Shown: positions 26,032 through 36,390, numbered from the stretch's first letter. The stretch is DNA of 64,000 bases from an uncultured Bacteroidota bacterium (GCA_913057235.1 CAJXNI010000001.1:124001-188000), one strand, 5' to 3'. Program-made: numbers and translations. Notes: generated from the sequence alone by a model not told the origin.

Positions 26032-27390
26032 GTGAGGCATACCTTATTCATATATTTCTCAAGCATTGTTCTGCTTTTAGGCGTTGGTGCTTGCAGCAGT
26101 CCACAAGGCGTACAGGGTAGCAACTTAGCCTATCTCTACAATCCCAAAGAACTGGCGCTTAAGGCTAATTATGTGGTTGTGCATCAAAATGATAGCGTTA
26201 GTCAACTACACTACCGCTTTAACAGTAGCGATTTATTGTACGTGCGTAACAATGAAACCGGCCGATACGAAGCTAATTTTAACCTTACGTACCGCGTATT
26301 GAAGAGTTCTAACTCTGTTTCTTACAGTGACAGTAACAGCTTTAGTTTTGTTGATGAAGTGAGTCAGCCTCCTCAAAAAGTTATCTCAGGATATTTTAAT
26401 TTTAAAACCGATGACAGCCAGTTAAAGGACCAAGCCGGTTTATTGGTAATTGAGCTGCAAGACCTCAAGCGTAAAGTTGGTTACCAAAGTTTCAAAAGGT
26501 TCTCTAAAAAATCATTGAATCAAAGGCAGTATTTTAGGCTCACAGACACGGCCAATCGATTGCTCTACGAGCCCCATCTTCCGGTGGGCGTGCCTTTTAA
26601 GCTAGCGCACGATGTTTTGGAACCAAAGTCATTTTACGTGAGTTTTTACGAAAGGGATTTTCCGGTAGCCTTGCCCCCCTATTCCAGTAAAAAACCCAGC
26701 ACCTTTGAGCTCAAACCAGACACCACCTACAAGGTGGACGCCAATGCCACGCTAAACCTTCCGCAAAAAGGATTTTACCACATCCGGCTAGATACCAGTC
26801 AATGGGAAGGTTTTACGCTTTACAGCTTTTACCGTGAATTTCCTTACATCGCCAATTTTGAAAATTTGGCGCCTCCCCTGCGTTACTTAACTACCGCCAA
26901 AGAATATGCCCAGGTTGAGGCTGCCTTAGCCAATCCGCTGGAAGCAAAAAAACTAGTGGACCGTTTTTGGCTAGAACGCGCGGGTAGTCAAGAGCGCAGC
27001 AAAAGCTTAATCAAAAGCTACTACCAACGCGTAGAGGAAGCCAATCGGCTCTTCACCTCATTTATGGAGGGTTGGAAAACCGACCGCGGTATAATTTACA
27101 CCATTTATGGTCCGCCTAACATTGTGTACCATTCTGAAGGTGGTGAGTCTTGGGTGTACGGCAGTGAAAGTTCTTCCCTCTCCTATTATTTCAACTTTGA
27201 GAAAATTGCCAACCCCTTTACCGATAATGATTACGAGCTAAACCGTTCGCCTCAGTATCGCTACGGCTGGGGCCAAGCCATAGAAGCCTGGCGCAACGGA
27301 CACATTTACAACTCAAAAGATATTAGGCGCGAACAAGATGCACAAGACCAACAACTCCAATACCGAAACCGGAATCCTTATTGGTATTAG
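26032..27390 (+). CDS. GWxTD-domain lipoprotein
   Basis: A 452-residue envelope protein. The signal peptide ends in a lipobox (LLLGVGAC). The C-terminal ~110 residues contain the motif that names the domain, MEGWKTDRGIIYTIYGPPN, followed by ESWVYGSESSSLSYYFNF. GWxTD proteins are common in Bacteroidota and their role is unknown. GTG at 26032 is chosen because a -7 promoter box covers the alternative TTG at 26023. The 3' end overlaps rlmB by 53 bases, so the last 17 codons serve two frames. Confidence 0.88.
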   Translation: MRHTLFIYFSSIVLLLGVGACSSPQGVQGSNLAYLYNPKELALKANYVVVHQNDSVSQLHYRFNSSDLLYVRNNETGRYEANFNLTYRVLKSSNSVSYSDSNSFSFVDEVSQPPQKVISGYFNFKTDDSQLKDQAGLLVIELQDLKRKVGYQSFKRFSKKSLNQRQYFRLTDTANRLLYEPHLPVGVPFKLAHDVLEPKSFYVSFYERDFPVALPPYSSKKPSTFELKPDTTYKVDANATLNLPQKGFYHIRLDTSQWEGFTLYSFYREFPYIANFENLAPPLRYLTTAKEYAQVEAALANPLEAKKLVDRFWLERAGSQERSKSLIKSYYQRVEEANRLFTSFMEGWKTDRGIIYTIYGPPNIVYHSEGGESWVYGSESSSLSYYFNFEKIANPFTDNDYELNRSPQYRYGWGQAIEAWRNGHIYNSKDIRREQDAQDQQLQYRNRNPYWY

Positions 27391-28096
27391 GCCCCTTATT
27401 GAAGCCATTGAGGCCAGTAAAGACATTGATAAAATTTACCTCCAAAAAAACCTGAAAGGCCAGCTTTTTAAGGAGCTCTGGGGCTACATTAAAGAATACA
27501 ATCTACCCTACACGGTGGTACCCAAAAGTAGGCTGGATAAATTTACCCGCGCTAATCACCAAGGCGTTATCACCCATTTAAGTGCGGTACCTTTTCAGAA
27601 TCTTCAGGAGATTGTGCAAAGCGCCTATGAAAAGGGAGAAGATCCTTTTGTGGTGGTTTTAGACCGCGTAAGTGACGTACGTAATTTTGGCGCCATTGCC
27701 CGCACCGCTGAAGCCGCTGGCGTACACGCCTTGGTGATTGGTCAAAAAAACTCAGCCGCCATAAATGAAGATGCTATGAAAACTTCAGCCGGAGCTTTGC
27801 ACCATTTGCCGGTTTGCCGAGAAAACAACCTAAACGAAACTTTGCAATGGCTGAGCAGTAGCGGCCTCCAAATTGTGGGCAGCAGTGAAAAGGCCTCAAA
27901 GCTTAGCTATCAAGCGGACTTGACTGGACCGCTGGCGCTGGTAATGGGCAGCGAAGACAAGGGTCTGGCGCCCGAAAGGCAAAAGCTTTGCCACCAACTA
28001 GTAAAATTACCCATGTTGGGCAAAGTAGGTTCTCTTAATGTTTCGGTGGCTACAGGGGCTCTGCTTTACGAGGTGGTACGACAAAGATCTTTGTAA
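27338..28096 (+). CDS. rlmB: 23S rRNA 2'-O-ribose methyltransferase (RlmB type)
   Basis: SpoU/TrmH-family methyltransferase, which methylates G2251 of 23S rRNA in the family type. An N-terminal substrate-binding domain (IGIRPLIEAIEASKDIDKIYL) is followed by the knot domain: VLDRVSDVRNFGAIARTAEAAGV (motif 1), LALVMGSEDKGLAPE (motif 2) and LPMLGKVGSLNVSVATGALLYE (motif 3). Length 252 is typical. ATG at 27338 lies inside the GWxTD gene in another frame; a later start would trim the N-terminal domain. rlmB versus a close TrmH relative is not fully resolved. Confidence 0.9.
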   Translation: MHKTNNSNTETGILIGIRPLIEAIEASKDIDKIYLQKNLKGQLFKELWGYIKEYNLPYTVVPKSRLDKFTRANHQGVITHLSAVPFQNLQEIVQSAYEKGEDPFVVVLDRVSDVRNFGAIARTAEAAGVHALVIGQKNSAAINEDAMKTSAGALHHLPVCRENNLNETLQWLSSSGLQIVGSSEKASKLSYQADLTGPLALVMGSEDKGLAPERQKLCHQLVKLPMLGKVGSLNVSVATGALLYEVVRQRSL

Positions 28097-28114
28097 GCTT
28101 AAAAATATAAAACG

Positions 28115-31100
28115 GTGAAAAAACCAATACTTCTTCTCTTTTTAGGTGTTCTATTTTCTATCTCAAGTTTATCGGGGCAAACCCAAAAACACCTATGGAG
28201 CTTTGGCCTGGGTGACGGAGAAGGCGATAATGATGAAGTGACCGCGCTGGCTCAGCACCCTACTGGCGACATTCTTACCGCTGGCTTTTTTGAAGGGTAC
28301 CTCGATTTTGATGCCGATACCGGCAAAGCGCTGCGATCAGCGGTAGGACAAGAAAACCTTTACCTGGCGCGTTACAGCCCCAGCGGGGATTTGCGTTGGG
28401 TTTCCACGGCAACCTCTAGCCGAGGCGTGGAGCCGCAGGCCATAGCTTTAGACAGTTCCAACAACGTATACGTCACCGGCTTTTTTTTAGAGGAAGTGGA
28501 TTTTACACCCCAACAACCGGGTGGAAAAATTTTTGGCGCCACCTCTAACAATGCCGATGCCTTTCTAGCTAAGTTCAATGATAGCGGTCAGCTGCTTTGG
28601 GCCCAGGCCTTAAGCGGCAATAGCATAGATTTTGGAGCCGATTTAGTAGTAAAAAGCAACCAGGAAATTGTGTTGCTAGGCCATTTTTCAGACACCCTCA
28701 TTTTAGACAGCGCCCAAAGCACCACCAGTACGCTTATTTCGGCTGGGGCCGGAGATGTTTTCCTGGCCGGCTTTAACCCTCAAGGGCAATGGCAGTGGGC
28801 TACACACCTGCCTGGTACCGGTTTTGACAATTCGCGCGCGCTGAATGTAGACGCCCAGGACAATCTGTACGTGTTGGGTGATTTTACCGCCACCCTCAGT
28901 TTTAACAGCAATCCCCTCAACAGCGTAGTACGCCAAGGGGGAAATGACGTTTTTTTAGCCAAGTACGGCCCCACCGGTGCGTTCAAATGGGGGCAGCGTT
29001 TGGGTGGGTTTAGCACCGATTTAGCTTACGATATGGATCTGTACGACAGCACCCTGGCCATTGTAGGTACTTTTAGATTCAGCGCCCAGTTTGATCCTAC
29101 CCAAGTTGCGCCCAGCCTAAGCTCTAATGGCGGAGAAGATGTCTTCTTAGCCGTATACGATACCAGCGGTAGTCACCAGTGGAGCCATGCTTTAGGCTCC
29201 AGTTCTAATGAAGACGGCAATGCGGTAACCATTACGCCCAATGGCGAGGTGCATGCCGGGGGCTATTTTATTGGCTCCGTAGATTTTGACCCTTCCGCGG
29301 CCAGCGAAACGCGCATGGGTACTGGTGGCGATGGTTATATTGCCAGCTATGATTTGAGCAGCGGGCAATTTAACCAAGTGGTAGCCTTACGCGGTACAAA
29401 TTTTAGCACCATAACTACCTTACTTACTACCTCCAGCACCGAATATTTGGGAGCGGGCTATTTTGTTTTTAAAACCGATGTAGATCCATCGCCCGATAGC
29501 ACACTGCTGAACACGCCTGGCACCAATAACTACTCAAGCTTTTGGGCCGGTTATCAGGCCGGAAATCTTACCAATGCCTGGGCGATGGAAGACCGCACCG
29601 GAGGCGATGATGCCTTGGAGCACCTCCAAGTAGGCTCCGCAAACCGAATTTACACGGCCGGTACTTTTGCCGGAGAGGTAGACTTTGATCCCGGCCAAGG
29701 AGAGTTCTTTTTGCAGGCCACCGGAGCCAGCGATGTATTTCTGGCCGCCTACGATAGCAGCGGAAGTTTTCTGTGGGCTAAGAGCTTTGGCGGTGCAGGT
29801 ACGGAAGGGGTAAAAGGATTGGAACTGAACAGTGCCGGTGAGCTCGTTCTGGCCGGTGAGTTTAATCAGAGCTTTAGTTTCGCCAATACTGACAGCGTAG
29901 TTACCACATCAGGCTGGGGAGCATTTTTACTGCAAACAGACGCTCAAGGCAATCTGCTTTGGACGCAGGAGTTTAGCGGAAGCAGTGATGAATTTATCAA
30001 TGGGCTCAGCATCAACTCAGCCGATGAAATTTCGGTGGTAGGGCACTTTAGAGGTTCTTTGGAAGTGGGGCGCAATGCCCCAGCGAGTCAAACCTTTAGT
30101 GCCTCCAACAGAGATGGGTTTTGGACGGAACTCAGTCCTTTGGGTGCGGTGCTGAACACCCGCACTTTTGGGGCCAATAGCAATGACTACCTCTACGACA
30201 TTGACCACAACGCGCAGGATGAAGTACTTCTCACCGGCAGCTTTCGCTTTACGGTTGATTTTGACTTTGGCCCCGGCAGCACCACCCGCACCACTACCGG
30301 CAGCAATGATGCCTTCATCGCTCAATATGATGCGCAGGGTAATTTTCAGTGGGTTCAAAGTTGGGGTAGCTTCGGAGGTGATTACGCCTATCAATGTGCT
30401 TTTGACCCAGCAGGAAATGCCTACGCCTCAGGTATTTTTTACCAGGATGTAAACTTGCAACCCTTCAGCAGTGACACCCTCAGATCGCTTGGCTCAGCCG
30501 ATGTTTTTCTATTGAGTTTTACCGGGGCCGGCCAGTACAGCTTCAGCCAAGTATTTGGGGGGGCGGGTTATGACTATCCGCTGAGCCTCAATTACTCGCT
30601 GGGACAAGTGCATCAAACAGGCATGTACGCTTCCCAAGCCACTTTTGGGCGGCCCGGGCAGCGCCACGACACCTTAGTATCCAAAGGCATTAACGATGGT
30701 TTTGTGCACAGTGTGGATACTTCGGGCAACAGCCAAAATGCCCTCACTTTTGGTGGGCTAGCTGCCGATGAAACCCACGCTTTTGTAAGCCTGGGCCAGC
30801 AGGCCTATGTAGGAGGCTCATTCAGTCGAGAAATTGATGCAGACCCCGAAGGCACAGAAGTATGGGTTCCCAGCCGGGGGGGCAAAGATGCCTACCTCAT
30901 TAAGCTAGGCCCAGCCGTTCCCTGTGTAACCGTTTACGATACGCTGGCTCTCAGCCACTGCGGACCGCTTTTTTGGCGCGGAAAAAACCGAGACAGTACC
31001 GGATTCTACCAAGATACTTTACTAACCGCCCGTGGCTGTGATTCGGTGGTGGTTTTGGACCTTCTAGTGCAACCGGTTTTCATGCAAAATGACACCCTGG

Positions 31101-32287
31101 CGAGCTGCAGCGCCAGTATTTGGCGCGGACAGAATGTGAGTGAAAGCGGCTTTTACAGCGATACTTTAGTGAGTAGTCAGGGCTGCGACAGTATTTACAG
31201 CCTACACTTTACTCGCAACCCTAGTTTCATTGATTCTTCTAGTGTAAGCGCCTGCAACAGCTATTTCTGGCAGGGGCAAAACCTCAACACTTCTGGCACC
31301 TACCGGGATACCCTGCTCACGAGCCAAGGCTGCGACTCGGTGTTGGTATTGAACCTGACGGTGAACTCTAGTGATTCTTCCGTGCAAGACGTCACTGCCT
31401 GCAACAGCTATTTCTGGCAAGGGCAAACGCTCAGCACTTCCGGTATCTACCGCGATACCTTGCTCACCAGCCAAGGTTGCGACTCTGTATTGGTTTTGAA
31501 CCTGACGGTGAACTCAAGTGATTCTTCCCTGCAAAACGTCACTGCTTGCGACAGCTATCTTTGGCAAGGCCAAACCCTCAGTACTTCCGGTACCTACCGG
31601 GACACTTTACTCACGGCCCAAGGCTGTGACTCAGTGTTGGTATTGAACCTGACCGTGAACTCCAGTGATTCTTCCCTGCAAAATGTCACCGCCTGCAACA
31701 GCTATTTCTGGCAGGGGCAAACGCTCAACGCCTCTGGTACCTACCGTGATACCTTGCTCACGAGCCTAGGCTGCGATTCGATTTTGGTGCTGCAATTGCA
31801 GGTAGACCAACTGAGCGACAGTGCCTACATGGTTTTGGGTACTGGCTTTGCGCTAGACACCACAGCTGATCGCTACCAATGGGTGGATTGCGATGCGGGC
31901 TTCAGCCCCATTGCAGGGGCCAATGGTTCTTCCTACACTCCCTTGACCAGCAGTGGCAATTTTGCGGTAATTCTGGAAAAGGGCGCTTGCGTAGATACCT
32001 CAGCTTGCATGCCCTTATACCCAAGTAATCTTTTAGAGCTAAAAGCAGGTCAGGTAAAGGTGTTTCCTAACCCCAGTCGTGGTTTGGTTAACCTGGAAAC
32101 TTCTGGTTTTTCCACTCAGAAGGCGCTGTTAAAGATCTACAACGCTCAGGGTGGCCTGTCTGCAGTCATCGCTTTAAGCGGAAGAGAAAAGCTTCATTTT
32201 GAGCTGCCCGCGGCCAAAGGAAAATACTTGCTTATATTGGAACAAGACCACAAAGCCCTCTGGCGAAATTGGTTGATAAAACGATAA
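28115..32287 (+). CDS. Giant secreted repeat protein with T9SS sorting domain
   Basis: A 1390-residue extracellular protein starting with GTG and a signal peptide (PILLLFLGVLFSISSLSGQ). Residues about 25-930 hold repeated ~50-residue blade-like units in which phrases such as DVFLAAYDSSG, GDFTATL and AGEFNQSF recur, a six- or seven-bladed SBBP-like propeller pattern. Then come about six cysteine-pair repeats, four of them near-identical 49-residue copies (CNSYFWQGQ ... GCDSVLVLNLTV). The end is a type IX sorting domain (VKVFPNPSRGLVNLETSG ... NWLIKR). Probably a surface adhesin or matrix protein; cysteine pairs likely form disulfides. Confidence 0.88.
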   Translation: MKKPILLLFLGVLFSISSLSGQTQKHLWSFGLGDGEGDNDEVTALAQHPTGDILTAGFFEGYLDFDADTGKALRSAVGQENLYLARYSPSGDLRWVSTATSSRGVEPQAIALDSSNNVYVTGFFLEEVDFTPQQPGGKIFGATSNNADAFLAKFNDSGQLLWAQALSGNSIDFGADLVVKSNQEIVLLGHFSDTLILDSAQSTTSTLISAGAGDVFLAGFNPQGQWQWATHLPGTGFDNSRALNVDAQDNLYVLGDFTATLSFNSNPLNSVVRQGGNDVFLAKYGPTGAFKWGQRLGGFSTDLAYDMDLYDSTLAIVGTFRFSAQFDPTQVAPSLSSNGGEDVFLAVYDTSGSHQWSHALGSSSNEDGNAVTITPNGEVHAGGYFIGSVDFDPSAASETRMGTGGDGYIASYDLSSGQFNQVVALRGTNFSTITTLLTTSSTEYLGAGYFVFKTDVDPSPDSTLLNTPGTNNYSSFWAGYQAGNLTNAWAMEDRTGGDDALEHLQVGSANRIYTAGTFAGEVDFDPGQGEFFLQATGASDVFLAAYDSSGSFLWAKSFGGAGTEGVKGLELNSAGELVLAGEFNQSFSFANTDSVVTTSGWGAFLLQTDAQGNLLWTQEFSGSSDEFINGLSINSADEISVVGHFRGSLEVGRNAPASQTFSASNRDGFWTELSPLGAVLNTRTFGANSNDYLYDIDHNAQDEVLLTGSFRFTVDFDFGPGSTTRTTTGSNDAFIAQYDAQGNFQWVQSWGSFGGDYAYQCAFDPAGNAYASGIFYQDVNLQPFSSDTLRSLGSADVFLLSFTGAGQYSFSQVFGGAGYDYPLSLNYSLGQVHQTGMYASQATFGRPGQRHDTLVSKGINDGFVHSVDTSGNSQNALTFGGLAADETHAFVSLGQQAYVGGSFSREIDADPEGTEVWVPSRGGKDAYLIKLGPAVPCVTVYDTLALSHCGPLFWRGKNRDSTGFYQDTLLTARGCDSVVVLDLLVQPVFMQNDTLASCSASIWRGQNVSESGFYSDTLVSSQGCDSIYSLHFTRNPSFIDSSSVSACNSYFWQGQNLNTSGTYRDTLLTSQGCDSVLVLNLTVNSSDSSVQDVTACNSYFWQGQTLSTSGIYRDTLLTSQGCDSVLVLNLTVNSSDSSLQNVTACDSYLWQGQTLSTSGTYRDTLLTAQGCDSVLVLNLTVNSSDSSLQNVTACNSYFWQGQTLNASGTYRDTLLTSLGCDSILVLQLQVDQLSDSAYMVLGTGFALDTTADRYQWVDCDAGFSPIAGANGSSYTPLTSSGNFAVILEKGACVDTSACMPLYPSNLLELKAGQVKVFPNPSRGLVNLETSGFSTQKALLKIYNAQGGLSAVIALSGREKLHFELPAAKGKYLLILEQDHKALWRNWLIKR
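31241..31800 (+). repeat. Four tandem 147-bp repeats inside the giant secreted protein gene
   Basis: Copies begin near 31247, 31394, 31541 and 31688, exactly 147 bases (49 codons) apart, and keep the reading frame. Each encodes CNSYFWQGQ, TYRDTLL, GCDSVLVLNLTV and NSSDSS with few changes. Two more diverged units precede them (from about 30950 and 31095). This suggests recent unit duplication by recombination. Confidence 0.93.
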
Positions 32288-32290
32288 CGA

Positions 32291-34699
32291 ATGAGAAAGC
32301 TATTTTTAGTAGTGTTAAGCCTGGGCCTGTTTGCGGCCAACGCACAATTTAACTGCCAGCAAACCAAATGGGTACAGCAGCAGATGAGCAGCCCCAGCAT
32401 AAATAATAATGCCAAAAGCGACACTTTTGATATCCGCCACTATAGCCTGTACCTGGACCTTACGGCTATAGCCCAACAAGAATTTAAAGCAATAGCCGAA
32501 ATTAGCTTTTCACCCAAACTACCCGGAGTAAGTCGCCTGAATTTAGATCTGCTGGAGCTGAACGTAGACTCCGTGCAACTGAAAGTAAATAATGGTGTTT
32601 TTAGCAATCAGGGTTTCACCTACACCTACAATGATTCTTTGCTGGCCCTGGAACTTAATCAACCTTTGCCTTTGGGCGATTCTGCCGTGTTTAAAATCTT
32701 TTACCAGGGTTACCCCGAGACGGATGCCAGCGGCTGGGGTGGTTTTCATGCCGCCAGCGGTTATTACTACAATTTAGGGGTAGGCTTTGCCGCCAATCCT
32801 CACACCTTTGGCCGGGCCTGGTTTCCGTGCTACGATAATTTTGTGGAAAAAAGCACCTACTCGCTGGAGGTTTTGAGCCGCAGCCCACGTTTACCCCTGC
32901 TCAGTGGCGATAGCATTAGCCGCATAACCATGCAGGGGGACACCATTTTGAGTTATGCACAACTAAACACTCCTATTCCCACCTATCTGGTCAGTTTCGC
33001 GCTAAGCAATTATGCCTTTTTGAGCGATACCGTACAGGGCTTTAATGGTGTGATTCCCATTTTGCTGGCTGCTAAGCCTCAAGACACCACCCAACTCAAA
33101 AACTCATTTGTAAATCTGAAACCTACTTTTCACGCCTTTGAGAAATATTTTGGGCCCTACCACTGGCCGCGGGTGGGCTATGCGGTAACCACTGTGGGCG
33201 CCATGGAGCATGCCACCAGCATCCACTACCCTATCAGCTTAGTAGATGGTACATTAGCTGGAGAAGATATTATGGCGCACGAGCTGGCTCACCACTGGTT
33301 TGGCAATTTGGTTACATGCCAAACCGCTGAAGATATGTGGATTAACGAAGGTATGGCCGAGTTTTGCAGTCACCTTTACCAAGAGGCGGTGTACAGCCCA
33401 GAGCGCTACAAAGCCACCGTGCGCGATAACGCCTACAACGTGCTAAACTTTGCCGCTTTGCGCGATGATGGCCACCATGCGGTTTACGGCCCATCGCATG
33501 AAAATGTCTACGGTTACCACACCTATCAAAAAGGCGCTATGGTAGCCCACAACCTTAGGCATTACCTTGGTGATGATGATTTCTTTGAAGCTTTTACCGC
33601 CATTTTTCAAGCCAATAAATACGGTAATATTTCCAGTAGCGCTTTGCGCGATAGTCTGCAAGCCCGTACTGGCAATCCTGCGGTACAGGATTTTTTCAAC
33701 GACTGGATTTTCAACCCGGGTTACGCTCAATTTTCGGTAGAAGACTTCACCTACGCCCCGCTTTTGCAACGGGTAAGTTTTGAACTGAAACAACGCACCT
33801 ACGCGGCTCCCGCTTTGCACAAGAATGTACCAGTAGACGTTACCTTTTTTAGCGCTCAGGGCGACACCTTAACCTATCGGGTAAGCCACTCCGGTAAGAC
33901 CAGCGCCCACAATGGGCTACTCCTACCCTTTGAACCCGTGGCCGCTCTGGCTAACTTTAGCGCAGGTTTGCTCACCGCCAGTACTTATGATTATAATTCC
34001 ATAAGCCAAGCTGGCATCTTGCCCAATGCTTATGGCGAAATGGTGCTAGAAGTAACCCAGTTTCAAGACAGCGGTCAGGTAGTGGCCATGCATCACCGGG
34101 TGGCGCCCGAGAAAAAAGCCGGCAATCCTTTTGATTTTAGGTTAAGTGACAGTCGCTACTGGACGGTGGCTAAAATTGGGGCCGCCCAAAGTCAGCTCAA
34201 GGCCACCCTCACTTTTAACGGCAGCAACAACGGCCAGGACCAAAGTCTGTTGCAAAATGGCAATGATAGCCTGGTGGTGCTCTATCGGCCGAAAGGCAAA
34301 GAGCAATGGAATATTTACCCGCATCAAACCAAGCAGGCGGGCAGCCCGAACAGCCGGGTAGGAAAGATTTTCTTAGAACCGGTACTCAACGGAGATTATA
34401 CCCTGGCCAATACCGCGGAAACCTTAAGAATTCCTGATCGTATGAATTCAACATCACCTGAGGTAGCCGTTTATCCCAATCCTGCTAAGGGCAGCGTTAC
34501 CATTTCCATTCCCTACCAGGGCAAAGACACCGTTAAAATTCAATTACTCAGTTCAGATGGGAAAACCTTGCTGACCCAACAGGTGGCCATGCGGCAAAAA
34601 TCCCAGGAAATTGTATTGGACTTAAGACCGTACGGTCAGAGCAATTTTATTTTGCTGGTAGACGGCTTGCGCCATAAAATCCAAAACTTTAAGCCTTAG
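32291..34699 (+). CDS. M1-family zinc aminopeptidase with T9SS sorting domain
   Basis: An 802-residue secreted metallopeptidase. A signal peptide (KLFLVVLSLGLFAANAQ) is followed by the M1 N-terminal beta saddle, the exopeptidase motif as GAMEHATSIHYP, and the zinc site HELAHHWFG at residues 330-338 with the third ligand Glu in NEGMAEF 18 residues later. GYHTYQKGAMVAHNLR holds the transition-state Tyr region. The last ~80 residues are a type IX sorting domain (VAVYPNPAKGSVTISIPY). It probably trims peptides outside the cell. It begins three bases after the giant repeat gene, so the two secreted proteins are co-expressed. Confidence 0.95.
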   Translation: MRKLFLVVLSLGLFAANAQFNCQQTKWVQQQMSSPSINNNAKSDTFDIRHYSLYLDLTAIAQQEFKAIAEISFSPKLPGVSRLNLDLLELNVDSVQLKVNNGVFSNQGFTYTYNDSLLALELNQPLPLGDSAVFKIFYQGYPETDASGWGGFHAASGYYYNLGVGFAANPHTFGRAWFPCYDNFVEKSTYSLEVLSRSPRLPLLSGDSISRITMQGDTILSYAQLNTPIPTYLVSFALSNYAFLSDTVQGFNGVIPILLAAKPQDTTQLKNSFVNLKPTFHAFEKYFGPYHWPRVGYAVTTVGAMEHATSIHYPISLVDGTLAGEDIMAHELAHHWFGNLVTCQTAEDMWINEGMAEFCSHLYQEAVYSPERYKATVRDNAYNVLNFAALRDDGHHAVYGPSHENVYGYHTYQKGAMVAHNLRHYLGDDDFFEAFTAIFQANKYGNISSSALRDSLQARTGNPAVQDFFNDWIFNPGYAQFSVEDFTYAPLLQRVSFELKQRTYAAPALHKNVPVDVTFFSAQGDTLTYRVSHSGKTSAHNGLLLPFEPVAALANFSAGLLTASTYDYNSISQAGILPNAYGEMVLEVTQFQDSGQVVAMHHRVAPEKKAGNPFDFRLSDSRYWTVAKIGAAQSQLKATLTFNGSNNGQDQSLLQNGNDSLVVLYRPKGKEQWNIYPHQTKQAGSPNSRVGKIFLEPVLNGDYTLANTAETLRIPDRMNSTSPEVAVYPNPAKGSVTISIPYQGKDTVKIQLLSSDGKTLLTQQVAMRQKSQEIVLDLRPYGQSNFILLVDGLRHKIQNFKP

Positions 34700-34719
34700 T
34701 ACAGACGCAGGCAAAAAAC

Positions 34720-34727
34720 TACCTTTG
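34720..34727 (+). promoter_or_regulatory. Bacteroidota -7 box (TACCTTTG) for the sulfotransferase-trmD genes
   Basis: Perfect TAnnTTTG, 22 bases before the ATG at 34750 and 20 bases after the aminopeptidase stop codon. No convincing -33 element is seen. Confidence 0.5.
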
Positions 34728-34749
34728 CCGGCCTTAGATTGCCACGGCT

Positions 34750-35565
34750 ATGATGAAGTTTTACAAAAAGCCTTTTCTACCCCTGATTGAATTTTTGGGT
34801 AGGCTCAAGGCCGAAAAACGTTTCACGGAGCCTCCCATTCTTATTGGGGGCTGTGGCCGTTCGGGTACCACCATTTTGCTCTCCATTGTGTCGGCTCACC
34901 CGCAGGTATTTGCTTGCCCCAAAGAGTTGGGCCTTTTCAATAAAATTAAATATGATGCCGAGGGTAATCCGGGCCCGCACCGCATAGACCGCCTCTACCG
35001 GGCCGTGCTCACCAGTAAGGTGAAAAAAACAGCTAGCCGTTTTGTAGAAAAGTCGCCCAGCAACGTAAAGCAAATTGAGGTGATTGACCAATACTTTAAA
35101 GAATACAAGTTCATACACATTATCAGAGACGGCCGCGATGTGGTTTTAAGCATACACCCCACGGATAAAAGTAAATACTGGGTAGACCCGGAGCGCTGGG
35201 TTCATGACGTTTCAGCCGGCCTGGAGCACCTCCACAACCCCCATGTGCTCACCATTTTTTATGAAGACCTGATGCAGAATTATCAGGAAACCATGCGCCA
35301 AATTTGCCAGCATTGCAACCTACCGCTTACCCCTGAAATTGAAAACTGGTTTGAACACACTACGGTAAAGAAAAATAAGGCGTACCATGGTGGGGTGAAT
35401 AAAATAAACACCAGGAGTATTGGTAAATGGCAAGCCCCTGAACATCAAGAGCGCGTGCAAGAGCTTTTAGACTACCCCGGTGCCCAGGAGCTCTTAGAGA
35501 AATTAGGCTACTTAAAGGGTCAACCCAGTCTCGAGGCCTTTCAGCCAAACACTATCAAACCCTAA
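34750..35565 (+). CDS. Sulfotransferase-family protein
   Basis: A 271-residue PAPS-dependent sulfotransferase-like protein. The 5'-phosphosulfate loop is [21 protein letters not shown] (near residue 35; conserved GRSGTT), and the 3'-phosphate region is [14 protein letters not shown] (RDGRDV), preceded by VEKSPSNV. These are the two hallmark motifs. It may sulfate a surface sugar or lipid, as marine Bacteroidota often do. Start could be either Met of the ATGATG pair. It lies 11 bases before trmD. Confidence 0.9.
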   Translation: MMKFYKKPFLPLIEFLGRLKAEKRFTEPPILIGGCGRSGTTILLSIVSAHPQVFACPKELGLFNKIKYDAEGNPGPHRIDRLYRAVLTSKVKKTASRFVEKSPSNVKQIEVIDQYFKEYKFIHIIRDGRDVVLSIHPTDKSKYWVDPERWVHDVSAGLEHLHNPHVLTIFYEDLMQNYQETMRQICQHCNLPLTPEIENWFEHTTVKKNKAYHGGVNKINTRSIGKWQAPEHQERVQELLDYPGAQELLEKLGYLKGQPSLEAFQPNTIKP

Positions 35566-35576
35566 ATACCAGCACC

Positions 35577-36266
35577 ATGCGCATAGATATTATTACCGCC
35601 CTGCCTCAATTGCTTGAAAGCCCTTTTGCCGATAGCATCCTGCAAAGAGCCATTAAACGGAACCTGGTAACCGTGCAGCTGCATGATTTAAAGAAATACG
35701 GAATAGGCAAACACCAACAAATTGACGATTACCAGTTTGGTGGAGGAGCCGGTATGGTAATGATGGTAGAACCCATTTTAAATTGTATTCAGGATTTAAA
35801 AAAGGAAAGAACCTACGATGAAATAATTTACATGACCCCGGATGGGGAGCTGTTTAATCAGAAAATGGCCAATCAGCTCTCGCTGAAAAAAAATCTGATT
35901 ATTCTATGTGGCCACTACAAAGGCATAGATCAACGCTTGCGCGATCACATTATAACCAAAGAAATTTCCATTGGGAGCTACGTACTCAGTGGAGGGGAGT
36001 TGGCTGCAGCAGTGGTAAGTGATGCCATTATCCGTTTGCTGCCGGGCGTGCTCAATGATGAAGCCTCTGCCCTTTCGGACTCTTTTCAGGATGATTTATT
36101 GGCGCCTCCGGTGTATACGCGCCCAAAGGAAATAAACGGCTGGAAAGTACCGGAAATCCTTACCACGGGGAACTTCCCAAAGATTGAAGCCTGGCGTGAA
36201 GAGCAGGCTTTGGAAATCACCCGTAAACGCAGACCGGATCTTTTGGATAAAGACTTTAGTGATTAG
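35577..36266 (+). CDS. trmD: tRNA (guanine37-N1)-methyltransferase
   Basis: SPOUT methyltransferase that makes m1G37 and prevents frameshifting. The N-terminus [13 protein letters not shown], the SAM/tRNA region [31 protein letters not shown], and the knot motif [16 protein letters not shown] are all diagnostic. The C-terminal domain has [19 protein letters not shown] and the tail KRRPDLL. Length 229 fits. It precedes rplS, the usual partner in the rpsP-rimM-trmD-rplS cluster, though rpsP and rimM are not here. Confidence 0.97.
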   Translation: MRIDIITALPQLLESPFADSILQRAIKRNLVTVQLHDLKKYGIGKHQQIDDYQFGGGAGMVMMVEPILNCIQDLKKERTYDEIIYMTPDGELFNQKMANQLSLKKNLIILCGHYKGIDQRLRDHIITKEISIGSYVLSGGELAAAVVSDAIIRLLPGVLNDEASALSDSFQDDLLAPPVYTRPKEINGWKVPEILTTGNFPKIEAWREEQALEITRKRRPDLLDKDFSD

Positions 36267-36390
36267 GCTTTTTGTTGTATTATTGCAGCCGATTTGCAAC
36301 ACCCGGAAAACTAATTGTAAATCGCTGATTTTCAACCTCTGGCAAAAATTGTGAATGTTGTCTTTCGGTTAATTAAATTTTTGTTTCAAA

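Noticed and set aside
30017-30452. Open frames on both strands inside the giant repeat protein
   Set aside because: Shadows caused by the low stop content of the repeat region; no independent start signals.
31241-31800. Possible CRISPR array
   Set aside because: The 147-bp units are coding, contiguous and without spacers.
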